From an uncultured Bacilli bacterium (GTDB taxonomy: Bacteria; Bacillota_I; Bacilli_A; RF39; UBA660), in the NCBI GenBank assembly GCA_934085825.1, contig CAKOHR010000007.1, positions 1 through 64,000 on the forward strand: a DNA stretch of 64,000 nucleotides, read 5' to 3'. The position numbers were made by a program, and so were the translations under genes. Position 1 is the first letter of the stretch. Each line of letters begins with the position of its first letter. Below, piece by piece: positions 34,873 through 43,050 of this stretch. The notes under the pieces are model-generated. The model worked only from the letters and a program-made list of their open reading frames with translations. It did not search any database and was not told the origin of the DNA.

Positions 34873-35447
34873 GTTATATTTGGTTTTTCTTAATTGTTAT
34901 TGGTATAGGTTATTCCTTTGTAACGGGAAATGTTTCTGTTATAAATGAAAGTATTTTAACCAATGGTGCAGATGCTTTAGAGTTAATGCTATCTATATTT
35001 CCTGTTATTGTTTTATGGAGTGGAATTATGAAAATTGCAGAAGAAGCGGGAATGCTTAAAAAATTTGCTAAAATCCTTGAACCAATTTTATCTAAGCTCT
35101 TTCCAAGTGTTCCAAAAGATAATCCAGCATTAGGTTTTATTGCTTCTAATATAGCTGCTAATATGATGGGACTTGGTAGTGCAGCAACACCTTTTGGACT
35201 TAAAGCTATGACAGAACTGCAAAAAATAAATGATAAAAAAGATACTGCTAGTGTACCAATGATTACTTTTTTAGTTTTAAATACTGCAGGAGTTACAATT
35301 GTTCCTACGACAGTTTTAGCTCTTAGAATAGCTCATGGTTCAGCAAATCCTTCAGAAATAATTGTGCCAGGTACTATTGCAACATTTTGCTCTTGTATTG
35401 GTGCTGTTACTATTGATTATTTTATTAGAAAGAGAGGGAAAAATTGA
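34866..35447 (+). CDS. spmA: Spore maturation protein A
   Basis: A 193-residue polytopic membrane protein. With GTG 34866 as start it reads M-V-S-Y-I-W-F, which aligns with the start of Bacillus SpmA; GAGGTGG lies upstream. The nucleoside-recognition-like GATE features are present: M-K-I-A-E-E-A-G, K-L-F-P-x-V-P-x-x-x-P-A, N-M-M-G-L-G-S-A-A-T-P-F-G-L-K-A-M. In Bacillus SpmA and SpmB are needed for spore core dehydration. It overlaps dacB by 7 bases and spmB by 4. Confidence 0.92.
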   Translation: MVSYIWFFLIVIGIGYSFVTGNVSVINESILTNGADALELMLSIFPVIVLWSGIMKIAEEAGMLKKFAKILEPILSKLFPSVPKDNPALGFIASNIAANMMGLGSAATPFGLKAMTELQKINDKKDTASVPMITFLVLNTAGVTIVPTTVLALRIAHGSANPSEIIVPGTIATFCSCIGAVTIDYFIRKRGKN

Positions 35448-35962
35448 ATATTTTATCTAAAATAGTTATACCTCTTTTTGTTGTTTTAGTAGTCTTTTAT
35501 GGTTTTATTAAAAAGGTTAATATTTATGATGTCTTTTTGGATGGTGCTAAAGAAGGTTTACAAATATCTTTTAATATTTTTCCAAATATTATTGCTATGG
35601 TTTTTGCAATTAATATTTTTTTAGATAGTAATTTTGTTTATGAAATATTAAGTGTTTTTGAAGGTCTTTTAATGAAGTTTGGAATACCACTTGATATTTT
35701 ACCTATGGCTATTTTAAGACCTATTTCGGGAACTGCTACGCTTGCTATTATGAATGATATATTTAAAACTTTCGGCCCTGATTCCTATGCGGGAAGACTT
35801 GCTAGTGTACTTCAAGGATGTACGGATACAACTATCTACGTTCTTGCTTTATATTTTGGGTCAATCGGAGTAAAAAAAATAAGATATTCTTTGGTTGTTG
35901 GCCTTATTGCTGACTTAATTGGTATTGTGATTGCCTTTATTTTGACAGCTATGTTCTTTTAA
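35444..35962 (+). CDS. spmB: Spore maturation protein B
   Basis: A 172-residue polytopic membrane protein that begins at TTG 35444, overlapping the spmA stop. It has the companion GATE motifs D-G-A-K-E-G-L, P-I-S-G-T-A-T-L-A-I-M and G-P-D-S-Y-A-G-R-L-A-S-V-L-Q-G-C-T-D-T-T. It works with SpmA at the spore membranes. No terminator separates it clearly from the RNA gene beyond. Confidence 0.92.
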   Translation: MNILSKIVIPLFVVLVVFYGFIKKVNIYDVFLDGAKEGLQISFNIFPNIIAMVFAINIFLDSNFVYEILSVFEGLLMKFGIPLDILPMAILRPISGTATLAIMNDIFKTFGPDSYAGRLASVLQGCTDTTIYVLALYFGSIGVKKIRYSLVVGLIADLIGIVIAFILTAMFF

Positions 35963-36008
35963 AAATTGTTAAAAATTATTGCTGAAAATTATTGACGGTT
36001 GTGTGAAC

Positions 36009-36036
36009 TTGTTGTACATTTTTATTGACAGATAAT
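36009..36036 (+). promoter_or_regulatory. Promoter of the structured RNA before rluB
   Basis: TTGTTG (36009-36014), a 16-base spacer and GATAAT (36031-36036), giving a start near 36042, exactly where the RNA's closing helix begins. Confidence 0.55.
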
Positions 36037-36040
36037 GCTG

Positions 36041-36178
36041 TTAGTGCTAGAGGTTGGCGTTAATCCAGGCTGGTGGACATTAATATCCAGTAAACCGACA
36101 CAGGCTGCCCTCAAAACACAGTCTAGACCTAATGTAGTATTTAAGTAGTTTTCTTTTAATTGGGAAAACTACTTTTTC
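36041..36178 (+). ncRNA. Candidate structured RNA with pairing ends and terminator
   Basis: A GC-rich island without coding capacity. Its 5' end TTAGTGCTAGA (36041-36051) pairs with TCTAGACCTAA (36122-36132), with one 2x2 internal loop, closing a ~90-base domain. Inside are TGGA/TCCA (36074-36089) and two copies of CAGGCTG (36066-36072 and 36101-36107). A strong terminator follows: AAGTAGTTTTC 36143-36153, GAAAACTACTT 36164-36174, then Ts. The start of rluB is only 50 bases later, so it is either an independent RNA or a riboregulator of rluB. I do not recognise the family. Confidence 0.6.
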
Positions 36179-36227
36179 TTTTATTTTAAGCAAAAAAATG
36201 ATATAATTCTATTTGAAGGAGACCAAT

Positions 36228-36947
36228 ATGGAAAGATTACAAAAAGTTATAGCATCTTATGGGTATGCATCTAGAAGAAAAGCTGAGGATTTAATTAGAC
36301 ATGGAAAAGTTTTAGTAAATGGTAAAGTGATAACTGAACTAGGTACTAAAGTTGAAGCAAATGATATAATAAGCATAGATGGGGTAATAATTAATAAAGA
36401 TGTAAAACATGAATATTACTTACTTAACAAACCTAGACAAGTAATAAGTAGTGTTACAGATAAGGAAGGTAGAATAACCGTAACTGATTTAATTAATACT
36501 GATGCAAGAATATATCCGGTGGGAAGACTTGATTATGATACTACTGGATTAATTATTTTAACTAATGATGGAGATTTTGCTAATATGTTAATGCATCCAA
36601 GTTATGAAATAGAGAAAACATATGTTGCTAAATTAAATAAGATACTTGATAAAGAAGATATAAATAAGTTAAAAAAAGGTATTATTATTGATAATAGAAA
36701 AGTTGTAATAAAAAGATTTAAAGTAAGAAAAAAGGATATTGAAAAGAATACATCAATGATAGAGCTTACTATTGTAGAAGGTAGAAATCATATAGTAAAG
36801 AGAATATTTGAAAGTATGCATATTGATGTAATGAAATTATCTAGAGTAGGTTATGCTTTTTTAACATTAGATGGACTTAAGTCTGGAGAATATAGACAAC
36901 TTAGTATAAAGGAAATAAAAAAATTATATGCATTAAAAAAATGTTAA
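36228..36947 (+). CDS. rluB: 23S rRNA pseudouridine synthase (RluB family)
   Basis: A 239-residue enzyme. The N-terminal S4 RNA-binding domain (M-E-R-L-Q-K-V-I-A-S-Y-G-Y-A-S-R-R-K-A-E) is followed by the catalytic domain with G-R-L-D-Y-D-T-T-G-L-I-I-L-T-N-D-G (catalytic Asp about residue 105). AAGGAG precedes the ATG at 36228 by 6 bases. The Bacillus order dacB-spmA-spmB-rluB is kept. Whether the target is the RluB site cannot be shown here, as RluE/F and RsuA relatives look similar. Confidence 0.88.
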   Translation: MERLQKVIASYGYASRRKAEDLIRHGKVLVNGKVITELGTKVEANDIISIDGVIINKDVKHEYYLLNKPRQVISSVTDKEGRITVTDLINTDARIYPVGRLDYDTTGLIILTNDGDFANMLMHPSYEIEKTYVAKLNKILDKEDINKLKKGIIIDNRKVVIKRFKVRKKDIEKNTSMIELTIVEGRNHIVKRIFESMHIDVMKLSRVGYAFLTLDGLKSGEYRQLSIKEIKKLYALKKC

Positions 36948-36970
36948 GTTTGATTACTTAGCATTTTTTA
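36939..36970. terminator. Bidirectional terminator between rluB and ferredoxin
   Basis: AAAAAATGTTAAGT pairs with ACTTAGCATTTTTT around a six-base loop; T-runs on both strands. Confidence 0.75.
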
Positions 36971-37156
36971 GTTTTCTTCAGTTGTTTCAATTGCTGCAAC
37001 TGGGCAAGAAGCAATAGCATTTTCTAAATCTTTGCTATCTAAATTATCATTATTTGTGGCTTTAGATAAACCATCAACTATTTCAAAGTGTTCTGGATCA
37101 ATAGCAACACACATTCCGCAGCCAATGCAGTTTTCATTTACGTTTAACGTTTTCAT
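36968..37156 (-). CDS. fer: Ferredoxin, single [4Fe-4S]
   Basis: A 62-residue electron carrier. C-I-G-C-G-M-C near residues 10-16 and C-P in A-S-C-P-V-A-A-I near residue 50 give four ligands for one cubane cluster, the Bacillus-type monocluster form. The body is acidic. AAAGGAGGATAC precedes the ATG at 37156. Partner enzymes are not in the window. Confidence 0.92.
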   Translation of the reverse strand: MKTLNVNENCIGCGMCVAIDPEHFEIVDGLSKATNNDNLDSKDLENAIASCPVAAIETTEEN

Positions 37157-37258
37157 GTATCCTCCTTTTTTAATTATAATAAAAAGTTTTAAAAAAATCA
37201 ATTATTAACCTTTAAAAAAAGATTTAAATATGATATCATGATTGTAGAGGTAGTGTAT

Positions 37259-38083
37259 ATGGACACAAGAATTAATAAATATAATGAAAGTGATAAAATG
37301 TCAAGGGTATCTAAGAATACTGAGCTATATCAAAAAATAAATAATAGTGAACTTGATAATTTTAATGTGCATAGTAACGCTACTGTTATTGGTAATCAAG
37401 AAAGAGAAATTGATGTTGAACAAATAAAAAAAATTCTTGATAAAAGATATAATGAAAGACCTCAGAGAAGAAGTATAAGAGTTGAACCTAGGGAGGAAGT
37501 AAGTAGGCTTGAAAAAGAAGATACTAAAGAATATGATTTAACTAAAGTTTTGGAAAAAGCTAAAGATGAAAAGGTTGAAACTTATGAAGAAAATAGAGCT
37601 AAAAAGTTGAGAAATACTCAGTATAATATTTTAAATAATTTGAATATTGAAAAAGAATCAAATGATGAATCAGAAGAAAAAAAAGTTGATCCAGAAGAAA
37701 ATTTAATGAACTTAATTAATACGATTACAATTAATGAAGCCAAAAAAAGAGAAGATAATGATGATGTTAATCCGTTGGATATTCTTACTGATTTAAAAGG
37801 TGATGATGATACTCAAGTCTATGAAAGTATGGAAACTAGTGTTAGGACAATTACTGAAATAAAAGAAAAAGAAAAAGATAATTCTAATAAGAATGAAATA
37901 AGTAATAAAGAAACATTAGATAATTCATTTTATACAAGTAATTTGTTTGATAAAAAAGATTTTGAAGATGAAAATGATTTTGTGGAAGATGAAAAAGTTG
38001 GTATAGGAATTAAAATATTAATAGTTCTTATTGTGATTGTATTTTTAGTTGGTTTATTTTTGTTTATAAAATCGTTTTTATAA
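37259..38083 (+). CDS. Hypothetical tail-anchored acidic protein
   Basis: A 274-residue protein, very rich in E, D, K and N and mostly disordered or helical. One C-terminal transmembrane segment (about residues 250-271) leaves almost no external tail, so the bulk is cytoplasmic. The ATG at 37259 follows AGAGGTAGTG. It precedes yunB by 14 bases in the same direction and is likely co-transcribed. No family is recognised. Confidence 0.65.
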   Translation: MDTRINKYNESDKMSRVSKNTELYQKINNSELDNFNVHSNATVIGNQEREIDVEQIKKILDKRYNERPQRRSIRVEPREEVSRLEKEDTKEYDLTKVLEKAKDEKVETYEENRAKKLRNTQYNILNNLNIEKESNDESEEKKVDPEENLMNLINTITINEAKKREDNDDVNPLDILTDLKGDDDTQVYESMETSVRTITEIKEKEKDNSNKNEISNKETLDNSFYTSNLFDKKDFEDENDFVEDEKVGIGIKILIVLIVIVFLVGLFLFIKSFL

Positions 38084-38097
38084 TCATATTATTAAGT

Positions 38098-38823
38098 ATG
38101 AAAAGATTTAAAAAAAGAAAACATATTAAAATATCTAAAGTTATATATTTGATATTAGCTTTGATATTTTTTTTTACTTTTTTTCTTTTTAATTTTTATA
38201 GTAAAATGACAAGTAATAAATTGGTAGATGTTGCTTTTATTAAATTAAATGAGTTTATGGAAAGTTTTTTGAGTAATAATATTAATTTTGATTTATTAAA
38301 AGATGATGTTATGAAAGATATAATAGTTATTAATAAAAATAAAGATGGTGAAATTCTTTATGTTTCATATGATATGGATCAAGCATATTATGCTTTGGAA
38401 GTTGTAACCCAGGAACTAGAAACTGCGATTAGTGATTTAGAAAATGGTAGTAATAGTGTAAAGTCTAGAAATATAGTAGTAGGGAAAAAAGGAATGGCTT
38501 TAAAATTACCATTTTTAACAGGAAGTTCTAGTGTATTTCTAGCAAATTTAGGGCCAAATATTTATGTTCCTGTTAACTTTGTTGGTTCAGTTCTTACAAA
38601 TATTAAAACTAAAATTACTGATTATGGAATTAATAATGCTTTAGTGGAAATTTATGTTACCATTGCTTTACAAACAGATTTAATAAGTCCTGTATCTGAA
38701 AAAACTAAGAAAATAGATTATGATGTTTTAATAGCTTCAACTGTTATTAATGGAAGAATACCGAATGTATATGGTGGGTTAATTCAAAGTAAAAGTAGTG
38801 GTTTATCTATTCCCATTCAATAA
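38098..38823 (+). CDS. yunB: Sporulation protein YunB
   Basis: A 241-residue protein with a basic N-terminus and one transmembrane helix (about residues 15-35). The C-terminal domain shows the YunB pattern: L-P-F-L-T-G-S-S, L-G-P-N-I-Y-V-P-V-N-F-V-G-S-V, then Y-G-I-N-N-A-L-V-E-I-Y-V-T-I and S-P-V-S-E-K. YunB is a sigma-E-controlled sporulation protein in Bacillus. The ATG lacks a clear Shine-Dalgarno, which may reflect coupling to the gene before it. Confidence 0.85.
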   Translation: MKRFKKRKHIKISKVIYLILALIFFFTFFLFNFYSKMTSNKLVDVAFIKLNEFMESFLSNNINFDLLKDDVMKDIIVINKNKDGEILYVSYDMDQAYYALEVVTQELETAISDLENGSNSVKSRNIVVGKKGMALKLPFLTGSSSVFLANLGPNIYVPVNFVGSVLTNIKTKITDYGINNALVEIYVTIALQTDLISPVSEKTKKIDYDVLIASTVINGRIPNVYGGLIQSKSSGLSIPIQ

Positions 38824-38859
38824 TTTCTGTGTTATAATTTATTATAGGGTGAAGATATA

Positions 38860-39687
38860 GTGGATAAAGTGTTTATTAATGAAGCAATTACTAAGGCTAT
38901 TAACGATTACTTAAATAGTAGCGATAATATTCAAGGAGTTACATATAACTCTTTCTTAGTAGTGGCTTTAAGAAGCCTTATATCCATTTATAGCGAACTT
39001 GATATTATTAATCCTAAAGTTATGGATGATGCTGATCTTTTGAAGGATAATCTAAGTAAGTTTGGTTATGATAAATCTGATGTAGAAGTTTTTTTATCAA
39101 ATATGCAACTTTTTTTAGATTTTGAAAAAGAAAATGAAAAAAGAAACATAAAAAATAAAAATCCATATTTTATTATTATTCAAAAAGAATTAGTTGATAT
39201 GTTAATAAAGAAAAAGTTAAATTTTTATTTGACTGAAGCTGAAGTAATTGAGTTTTATGATTTACTTTATACACCTTATTGCAAAAATCCACTGAGAGTA
39301 TCATATAATTTTTTACAAGCTAGTGATGTTTTAGAAGTTGATAGATATTTTAAAATTCAGATGAAAAATAATGTAAAAGTTGTTTTGCCTAAAGAGAAAC
39401 ATTATTTAAGTGCAAAAGCTTATGAAATTTTAAATTATAGTTTTGATGATATTAAAAATATGAATAGTAGTGATGTTGATAAGGTTAATTCACAAGTTTA
39501 TGATTATTTCAAAATAAGAGAAAATGCTATTAATAAGGAATATTTGCTTGAAAAAGCTATAGAAACATTGAATAGAGAAAATAATCGAGTAACTAGTGGA
39601 AATGGTTATGTAGATATACTTTTGGTTATTAGTATTATTTGTACTGCTCTTATGTTGCTTGGAATTTTTTGGTTTATTGTTATTTAG
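38860..39687 (+). CDS. Hypothetical protein with C-terminal membrane anchor
   Basis: A 275-residue protein starting at GTG 38860 behind AGGGTGAAGATATA. The body is helical and charged with no recognisable motif, and a hydrophobic segment occupies about residues 252-274, so it is tail-anchored like the protein two genes upstream. It is followed after 9 bases by a small gene. Function unknown. Confidence 0.65.
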   Translation: MDKVFINEAITKAINDYLNSSDNIQGVTYNSFLVVALRSLISIYSELDIINPKVMDDADLLKDNLSKFGYDKSDVEVFLSNMQLFLDFEKENEKRNIKNKNPYFIIIQKELVDMLIKKKLNFYLTEAEVIEFYDLLYTPYCKNPLRVSYNFLQASDVLEVDRYFKIQMKNNVKVVLPKEKHYLSAKAYEILNYSFDDIKNMNSSDVDKVNSQVYDYFKIRENAINKEYLLEKAIETLNRENNRVTSGNGYVDILLVISIICTALMLLGIFWFIVI

Positions 39688-39696
39688 GGAGGGTTT

Positions 39697-39972
39697 ATGG
39701 AAGTTGTAATTGATGAAAAAAAATATGAAATTATTAAAAATGAGAAAGATGCTTTCAATTTAGAAGATTTGGAAGGTAAAATAACGGATTATTATGATAA
39801 TTTTGATTATATTTTGGGAGATTATGCATATGGTAAAGTAAGACTTAAAGGTTTTAATGATAAAGATAATAAATATTTTAAATCTGTAAATGATATTGCA
39901 AAAGTTGATGAATATATTGAAAATTATTGTGCTTATGGTTGTAAATATTTTATATTGAAAATTAAAAAATAA
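39697..39972 (+). CDS. Small hypothetical protein
   Basis: A 91-residue soluble, acidic and tyrosine-rich protein. AGGGAGGGTTT precedes the ATG. Two cysteines lie near the end (C-A-Y-G-C-K-Y-F). It is probably the last gene of the unit started at 38860. No family is recognised. Confidence 0.6.
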   Translation: MEVVIDEKKYEIIKNEKDAFNLEDLEGKITDYYDNFDYILGDYAYGKVRLKGFNDKDNKYFKSVNDIAKVDEYIENYCAYGCKYFILKIKK

Positions 39973-40015
39973 TTTGATATAATTTAGTAAGAATAAAAAG
40001 AAGGGAATAGATAAT

Positions 40016-40756
40016 ATGGAAAAATTAAAAATAAATACTATGTCTGGTGGAGTTTTAGAAAAACCACTTGTTACTGCATTTAAAAGTGGTAGTGGTGAAT
40101 ATGTAGTAGTTGATAATGAAATGAATGGTACAATGGGACTTCCAATAATTTTGGTTTCTAAACTTGTTAATAATACATTAAGTTTAATTCCTGATAATGA
40201 ATGGAATAGTGTAAAGGAAGTTTTAAGATTAATTATTTCTGGTAATCAAGTGGATTATATAAGTGTGCCTGAGGTTATTAGTGCTCAGGATATGTTTTTT
40301 AAACAATTAACTTTACCTGTTGCATCTTTTGAAGCTTTAAAGAGTAGTTATAAACCAGTAGTATTAAGTAGTGTGGCTCAAGTTGAACCTCAAGTTCAAG
40401 CATCTATGAATGTTGCATCAGTTGGACCTGAAGTTATGGGTGCTCCAGAAGTAACACCAATGGCTGGACCTGTAACACCTGATGTTACTCATGTTCAAAA
40501 TACCATGGCTAACTCAATGGAAATGCAATATGTTAATCCAGCTCCAAGTTCTCCTGTTATGCCAAATGCACCAGTAGAAAGTCAAGTTGTTGCACCCGTT
40601 ATGCCAGAAGTTGAAGTAACACCTATGCCAAGTGTCGAACCAATACCAGAACCTGTGAATGATACACCTATTGATTTTACTGCTGATAAAGAAGCATTTT
40701 TAAAAGCATGTGAAAATATGTTTGATGCATTAGTTGCTAAATTTAATAATAAATAG
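40016..40756 (+). CDS. Hypothetical protein with a P/V/M-rich linker
   Basis: A 246-residue protein. The N-terminal ~120 residues form a compact domain (M-S-G-G-V-L-E-K-P-L-V-T-A-F...N-E-M-N-G-T-M-G-L-P-I-I). A low-complexity P-V-M-E-rich linker (about 121-215) is followed by a short helix (K-E-A-F-L-K-A-C-E-N-M-F-D-A-L-V). AAGGGAATAGATAAT precedes the ATG. The layout, domain plus flexible linker plus terminal helix, suggests a partner-binding adaptor. No family is recognised. Confidence 0.65.
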   Translation: MEKLKINTMSGGVLEKPLVTAFKSGSGEYVVVDNEMNGTMGLPIILVSKLVNNTLSLIPDNEWNSVKEVLRLIISGNQVDYISVPEVISAQDMFFKQLTLPVASFEALKSSYKPVVLSSVAQVEPQVQASMNVASVGPEVMGAPEVTPMAGPVTPDVTHVQNTMANSMEMQYVNPAPSSPVMPNAPVESQVVAPVMPEVEVTPMPSVEPIPEPVNDTPIDFTADKEAFLKACENMFDALVAKFNNK

Positions 40757-40778
40757 GTCTAAAAGCCTATTTTTTTTA
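40753..40778 (+). terminator. Terminator
   Basis: AATAGG and CCTATT enclose an eight-base loop, followed by eight Ts. Confidence 0.8.
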
Positions 40779-40789
40779 TATAATTTAGT

Positions 40790-41716
40790 ATGAAAGAAAC
40801 GATCGAATATTATTATGGACTAGATATTGATACTTTGGAAGAAGCTGATGGAAAATATCATTTTAGACTTGATAATCAGGATTTCTTTTTTGTTTTTTAT
40901 AATCGTGGTGTAGAAGAACTTGAAGATATAATTAATGTCAGTAATGAAATGTTAAAAAAAGGTATAAATGTTCATAAAATATATATTAATATAAATAATA
41001 GCTTTTTAACTAAAGTTGGTGAATATAATTACATACTTTTTGCTGTTAGTAATATTAGTGAAGAATATGATATATTTGATATGGTTAAAATTAGTGATAA
41101 GTTAGTACTTAATAATAGTAAATCTAATTTGTATCGTAATAACTGGGGGGCATTATGGAGTGAAAAAATAGATTATTTTGAGTATCAAGTTAGAGAACTT
41201 TCGGTAGAGAAAAATGTTATTAAAAATTCTTTTAGTTATTATGTCGGTTTGGCGGAAAATGCTATTAGTTATGTAAATAATACTAATCTTAAATATGGGG
41301 GAGGTATTTCTAAAATTGTTTTGTCGCATCGTCGTGTGTTTTATCCTAATTATAAGCTAAATTATTTAAATCCACTTTCTTTTGTGTTTGATTTAGAAGT
41401 TAGGGATATCGCTGAATATTTAAAAGCTATTTTTTTTAAAAAAAATATAAATTTTTGTTTAGAAGAACTTTCTAGTTATTTAAAAATTAGACATTTAAGT
41501 TTATATGAATATCAAATGCTTTATGCTAGACTTTTGTATCCTACATATTATTTTGATGTTTATGAAAATGTTATGAATAAAGATGCTGATGAAAATTTGT
41601 TAGTTGAGATCATAAAAAAATGTAACGATTATGAACAATTTTTGAAAAAAGCATACTTAGAAATTTCTAAATATGCTAGAATTGATAAAATAGAGTGGAT
41701 TATAAATCAACATTAA
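40790..41716 (+). CDS. YutH-like spore coat protein (CotS-related kinase fold)
   Basis: A 308-residue soluble protein. The middle has Y-Y-V-G-L-A-E-N-A-I-S-Y-V, L-S-H-R-R-V-F and N-P-L-S-F-V-F-D-L-E-V-R-D-I-A-E-Y-L-K, the pattern of the CotS/YutH coat kinase-like family. S-H-R-R-V-F and D-L-E-V-R-D-I-A-E-Y replace catalytic elements of true aminoglycoside-type kinases, so it may be a pseudokinase. In Bacillus yutH sits next to yutI (NifU-like); the same pairing is seen here, convergent with a 17-base overlap. Confidence 0.7.
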   Translation: MKETIEYYYGLDIDTLEEADGKYHFRLDNQDFFFVFYNRGVEELEDIINVSNEMLKKGINVHKIYININNSFLTKVGEYNYILFAVSNISEEYDIFDMVKISDKLVLNNSKSNLYRNNWGALWSEKIDYFEYQVRELSVEKNVIKNSFSYYVGLAENAISYVNNTNLKYGGGISKIVLSHRRVFYPNYKLNYLNPLSFVFDLEVRDIAEYLKAIFFKKNINFCLEELSSYLKIRHLSLYEYQMLYARLLYPTYYFDVYENVMNKDADENLLVEIIKKCNDYEQFLKKAYLEISKYARIDKIEWIINQH

Positions 41717-41939
41717 TTACTCCTTCAAGTTCTGGTAGTTGAGCTTGAAAGAAAGAAAGCACGCCTTCATTTAAAGTATTGTCTTGAAACATGCAGTGTT
41801 GGCATGCCCCGGTTAGTTTTACATAAAGATAGTTATCTTCGTATTTTATAAATTCAATGTCTCCGCCATCCATATTTAAATATGGTCTTAATTCTTCAAC
41901 CATTTTTTTTATTTTATTTTCTAATTCTTCTTTGTTCAT
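41700..41939 (-). CDS. NifU-like Fe-S scaffold (YutI type)
   Basis: A 79-residue NifU C-terminal-type domain. It begins with I-K-K-M-V-E-E-L-R-P-Y-L-N-M-D-G-G-D-I-E-F and has the cluster-binding pair in T-G-A-C-Q-H-C. Such proteins hold or transfer iron-sulfur clusters. AGGTGATTAAA precedes the ATG at 41939. The ferredoxin at 37 kb is one possible client. Confidence 0.88.
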   Translation of the reverse strand: MNKEELENKIKKMVEELRPYLNMDGGDIEFIKYEDNYLYVKLTGACQHCMFQDNTLNEGVLSFFQAQLPELEGVINVDL

Positions 41940-42025
41940 TTTAATCACCTAGTGATATTATAAACTTAAATGGTTGCTCTGTCTAGTTATTTTTGTTATA
42001 CTTAACTTAAGAGAAGGTGAAATAT

Positions 42026-42367
42026 GTGAAAGTAGGGGACATTGTTTTAGTTAAAGTTACAGGTATATCTCAATATGGTTTTTTTATAGAAAAAGATCAG
42101 TTTGTGGGATTGTGTCATATTTCGGAAGTATCATATAATTTTATAGAAGATATAAATGATTTTGTTAGTGTTGGAGAAAATGTGTATGTTTTAATATTGG
42201 ATGTTGATGAAAAAAATAAACACCTTAAAGTGTCTATTAAAGATATTAATTATAAAAATTATGAAGATAAAAATAGAATTAGAGAAACAAGAAAAGGATT
42301 TTTACCCCTTAAAGAGATGCTACCTGTTTGGATTGATGAGAAAGTTAAAGAATATAATATTAATTAA
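42026..42367 (+). CDS. S1-domain RNA-binding protein (CvfD/YugI type)
   Basis: A 113-residue protein with one S1/OB domain at residues ~3-72 (V-G-D-I-V-L-V-K-V-T-G-I-S-Q-Y-G-F-F-I, C-H-I-S-E-V) and a short basic tail ending near P-L-K-E-M-L-P-V-W-I. The length and tail match the general stress/CvfD family of Bacilli, which binds ribosomes or mRNA. GTG 42026 is chosen because GAAGGTGA is 5 bases upstream; an in-frame GTG at 42017 lies inside that site. Confidence 0.82.
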   Translation: MKVGDIVLVKVTGISQYGFFIEKDQFVGLCHISEVSYNFIEDINDFVSVGENVYVLILDVDEKNKHLKVSIKDINYKNYEDKNRIRETRKGFLPLKEMLPVWIDEKVKEYNIN

Positions 42368-42368
42368 A

Positions 42369-42398
42369 AAAAGAAGTATTTATTACAATACTTCTTTT
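42369..42398. terminator. Bidirectional terminator of cvfD-like gene and tRNA operon
   Basis: AAGAAGTATT (42371-42380) and AATACTTCTT (42387-42396), a perfect 10-bp stem with T-runs on both strands. Confidence 0.8.
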
Positions 42399-42409
42399 AA
42401 CTTTTCAAA

Positions 42410-42485
42410 TGGCGCCCGATGTAGGACTCGAACCTACGACCTAACGGTTAACAGCCGTGCGCTCTACCGACTGAGCTAATCGGGC
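42410..42485 (-). tRNA. tRNA-Asn(GTT)
   Basis: A 76-base cloverleaf. The acceptor stem is GCCCGAT/ATCGGGC, the anticodon loop CTGTTAA, the T-loop GTTCGAGTC, and CCA is encoded. Last gene of the five-tRNA operon. Confidence 0.95.
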
Positions 42486-42517
42486 GTAAAAGCCATTATG
42501 GCTTGTTTTTGTTTTTC

Positions 42518-42593
<76 letters not shown>

Positions 42594-42597
42594 ATCA

Positions 42598-42674
42598 TGG
42601 CGGTTCGTACGGGATTTGAACCCGTGATCTTTTGCGTGACAGGCAAACGTGATAGGCCTCTACACTAACGAACC
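42598..42674 (-). tRNA. tRNA-Asp(GTC)
   Basis: A 77-base cloverleaf with acceptor GGTTCGT/ACGAACC, anticodon loop CTGTCAC, discriminator G and encoded CCA. Confidence 0.95.
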
Positions 42675-42675
42675 A

Positions 42676-42753
<78 letters not shown>

Positions 42754-42767
42754 ATAACTTTTTAAAT

Positions 42768-42860
42768 TGGCGGAGGAAAAGGGATTCGAACCCCTGCGCC
42801 GCTTTCACGACCTGTCGGTTTTCAAGACCGATCCCTTCAACCGGACTTGGGTATTCCTCC
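42768..42860 (-). tRNA. tRNA-Ser(TGA)
   Basis: A 93-base class II tRNA with a long variable arm, acceptor GGAGGAA, anticodon loop CTTGAAA (TGA) and encoded CCA. First gene of the tRNA operon. Confidence 0.95.
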
Positions 42861-42884
42861 ATGCACTTTTCTGAATGCATATTG

Positions 42885-42914
42885 ATTATAACAAATTAAA
42901 ATACCTGTTGTCAA
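42885..42914 (-). promoter_or_regulatory. Promoter of the tRNA operon
   Basis: Consensus TTGACA (42914-42909) and extended TGT-TATAAT (42890-42885) with an 18-base spacer, 25 bases ahead of tRNA-Ser. Confidence 0.85.
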
Positions 42915-42954
42915 CTATATTTTATGAAAAAAATTAAGAAATTTGATAAAAACA

Positions 42955-42984
42955 CTTGAAATTAGTATTTTTTTATATTATACT
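42955..42984 (+). promoter_or_regulatory. Promoter of tRNA-Leu
   Basis: TTGAAA (42955-42960) and TATACT (42979-42984), 18-base spacer, about 31 bases ahead of the tRNA 5' end. A small hairpin GTCTT/AAGAC (42991-43007) lies in the leader. Confidence 0.65.
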
Positions 42985-43050
42985 TAAGAAGTCTTATTAA
43001 TTAAGACAGTGCCTTGCCCAAGTGGCGGAATAGGTAGACGCACAGGACTT

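Noticed and set aside
36041..36178. The spmB-rluB RNA as tmRNA, SRP RNA or RNase P RNA
   Set aside because: None of their signature sequences is present and it is too short for tmRNA or RNase P.
42201..42479. A 92-residue plus-strand frame ending in the tRNA-Asn gene
   Set aside because: It overlaps the S1-domain gene in another frame and then the tRNA; no start signals.
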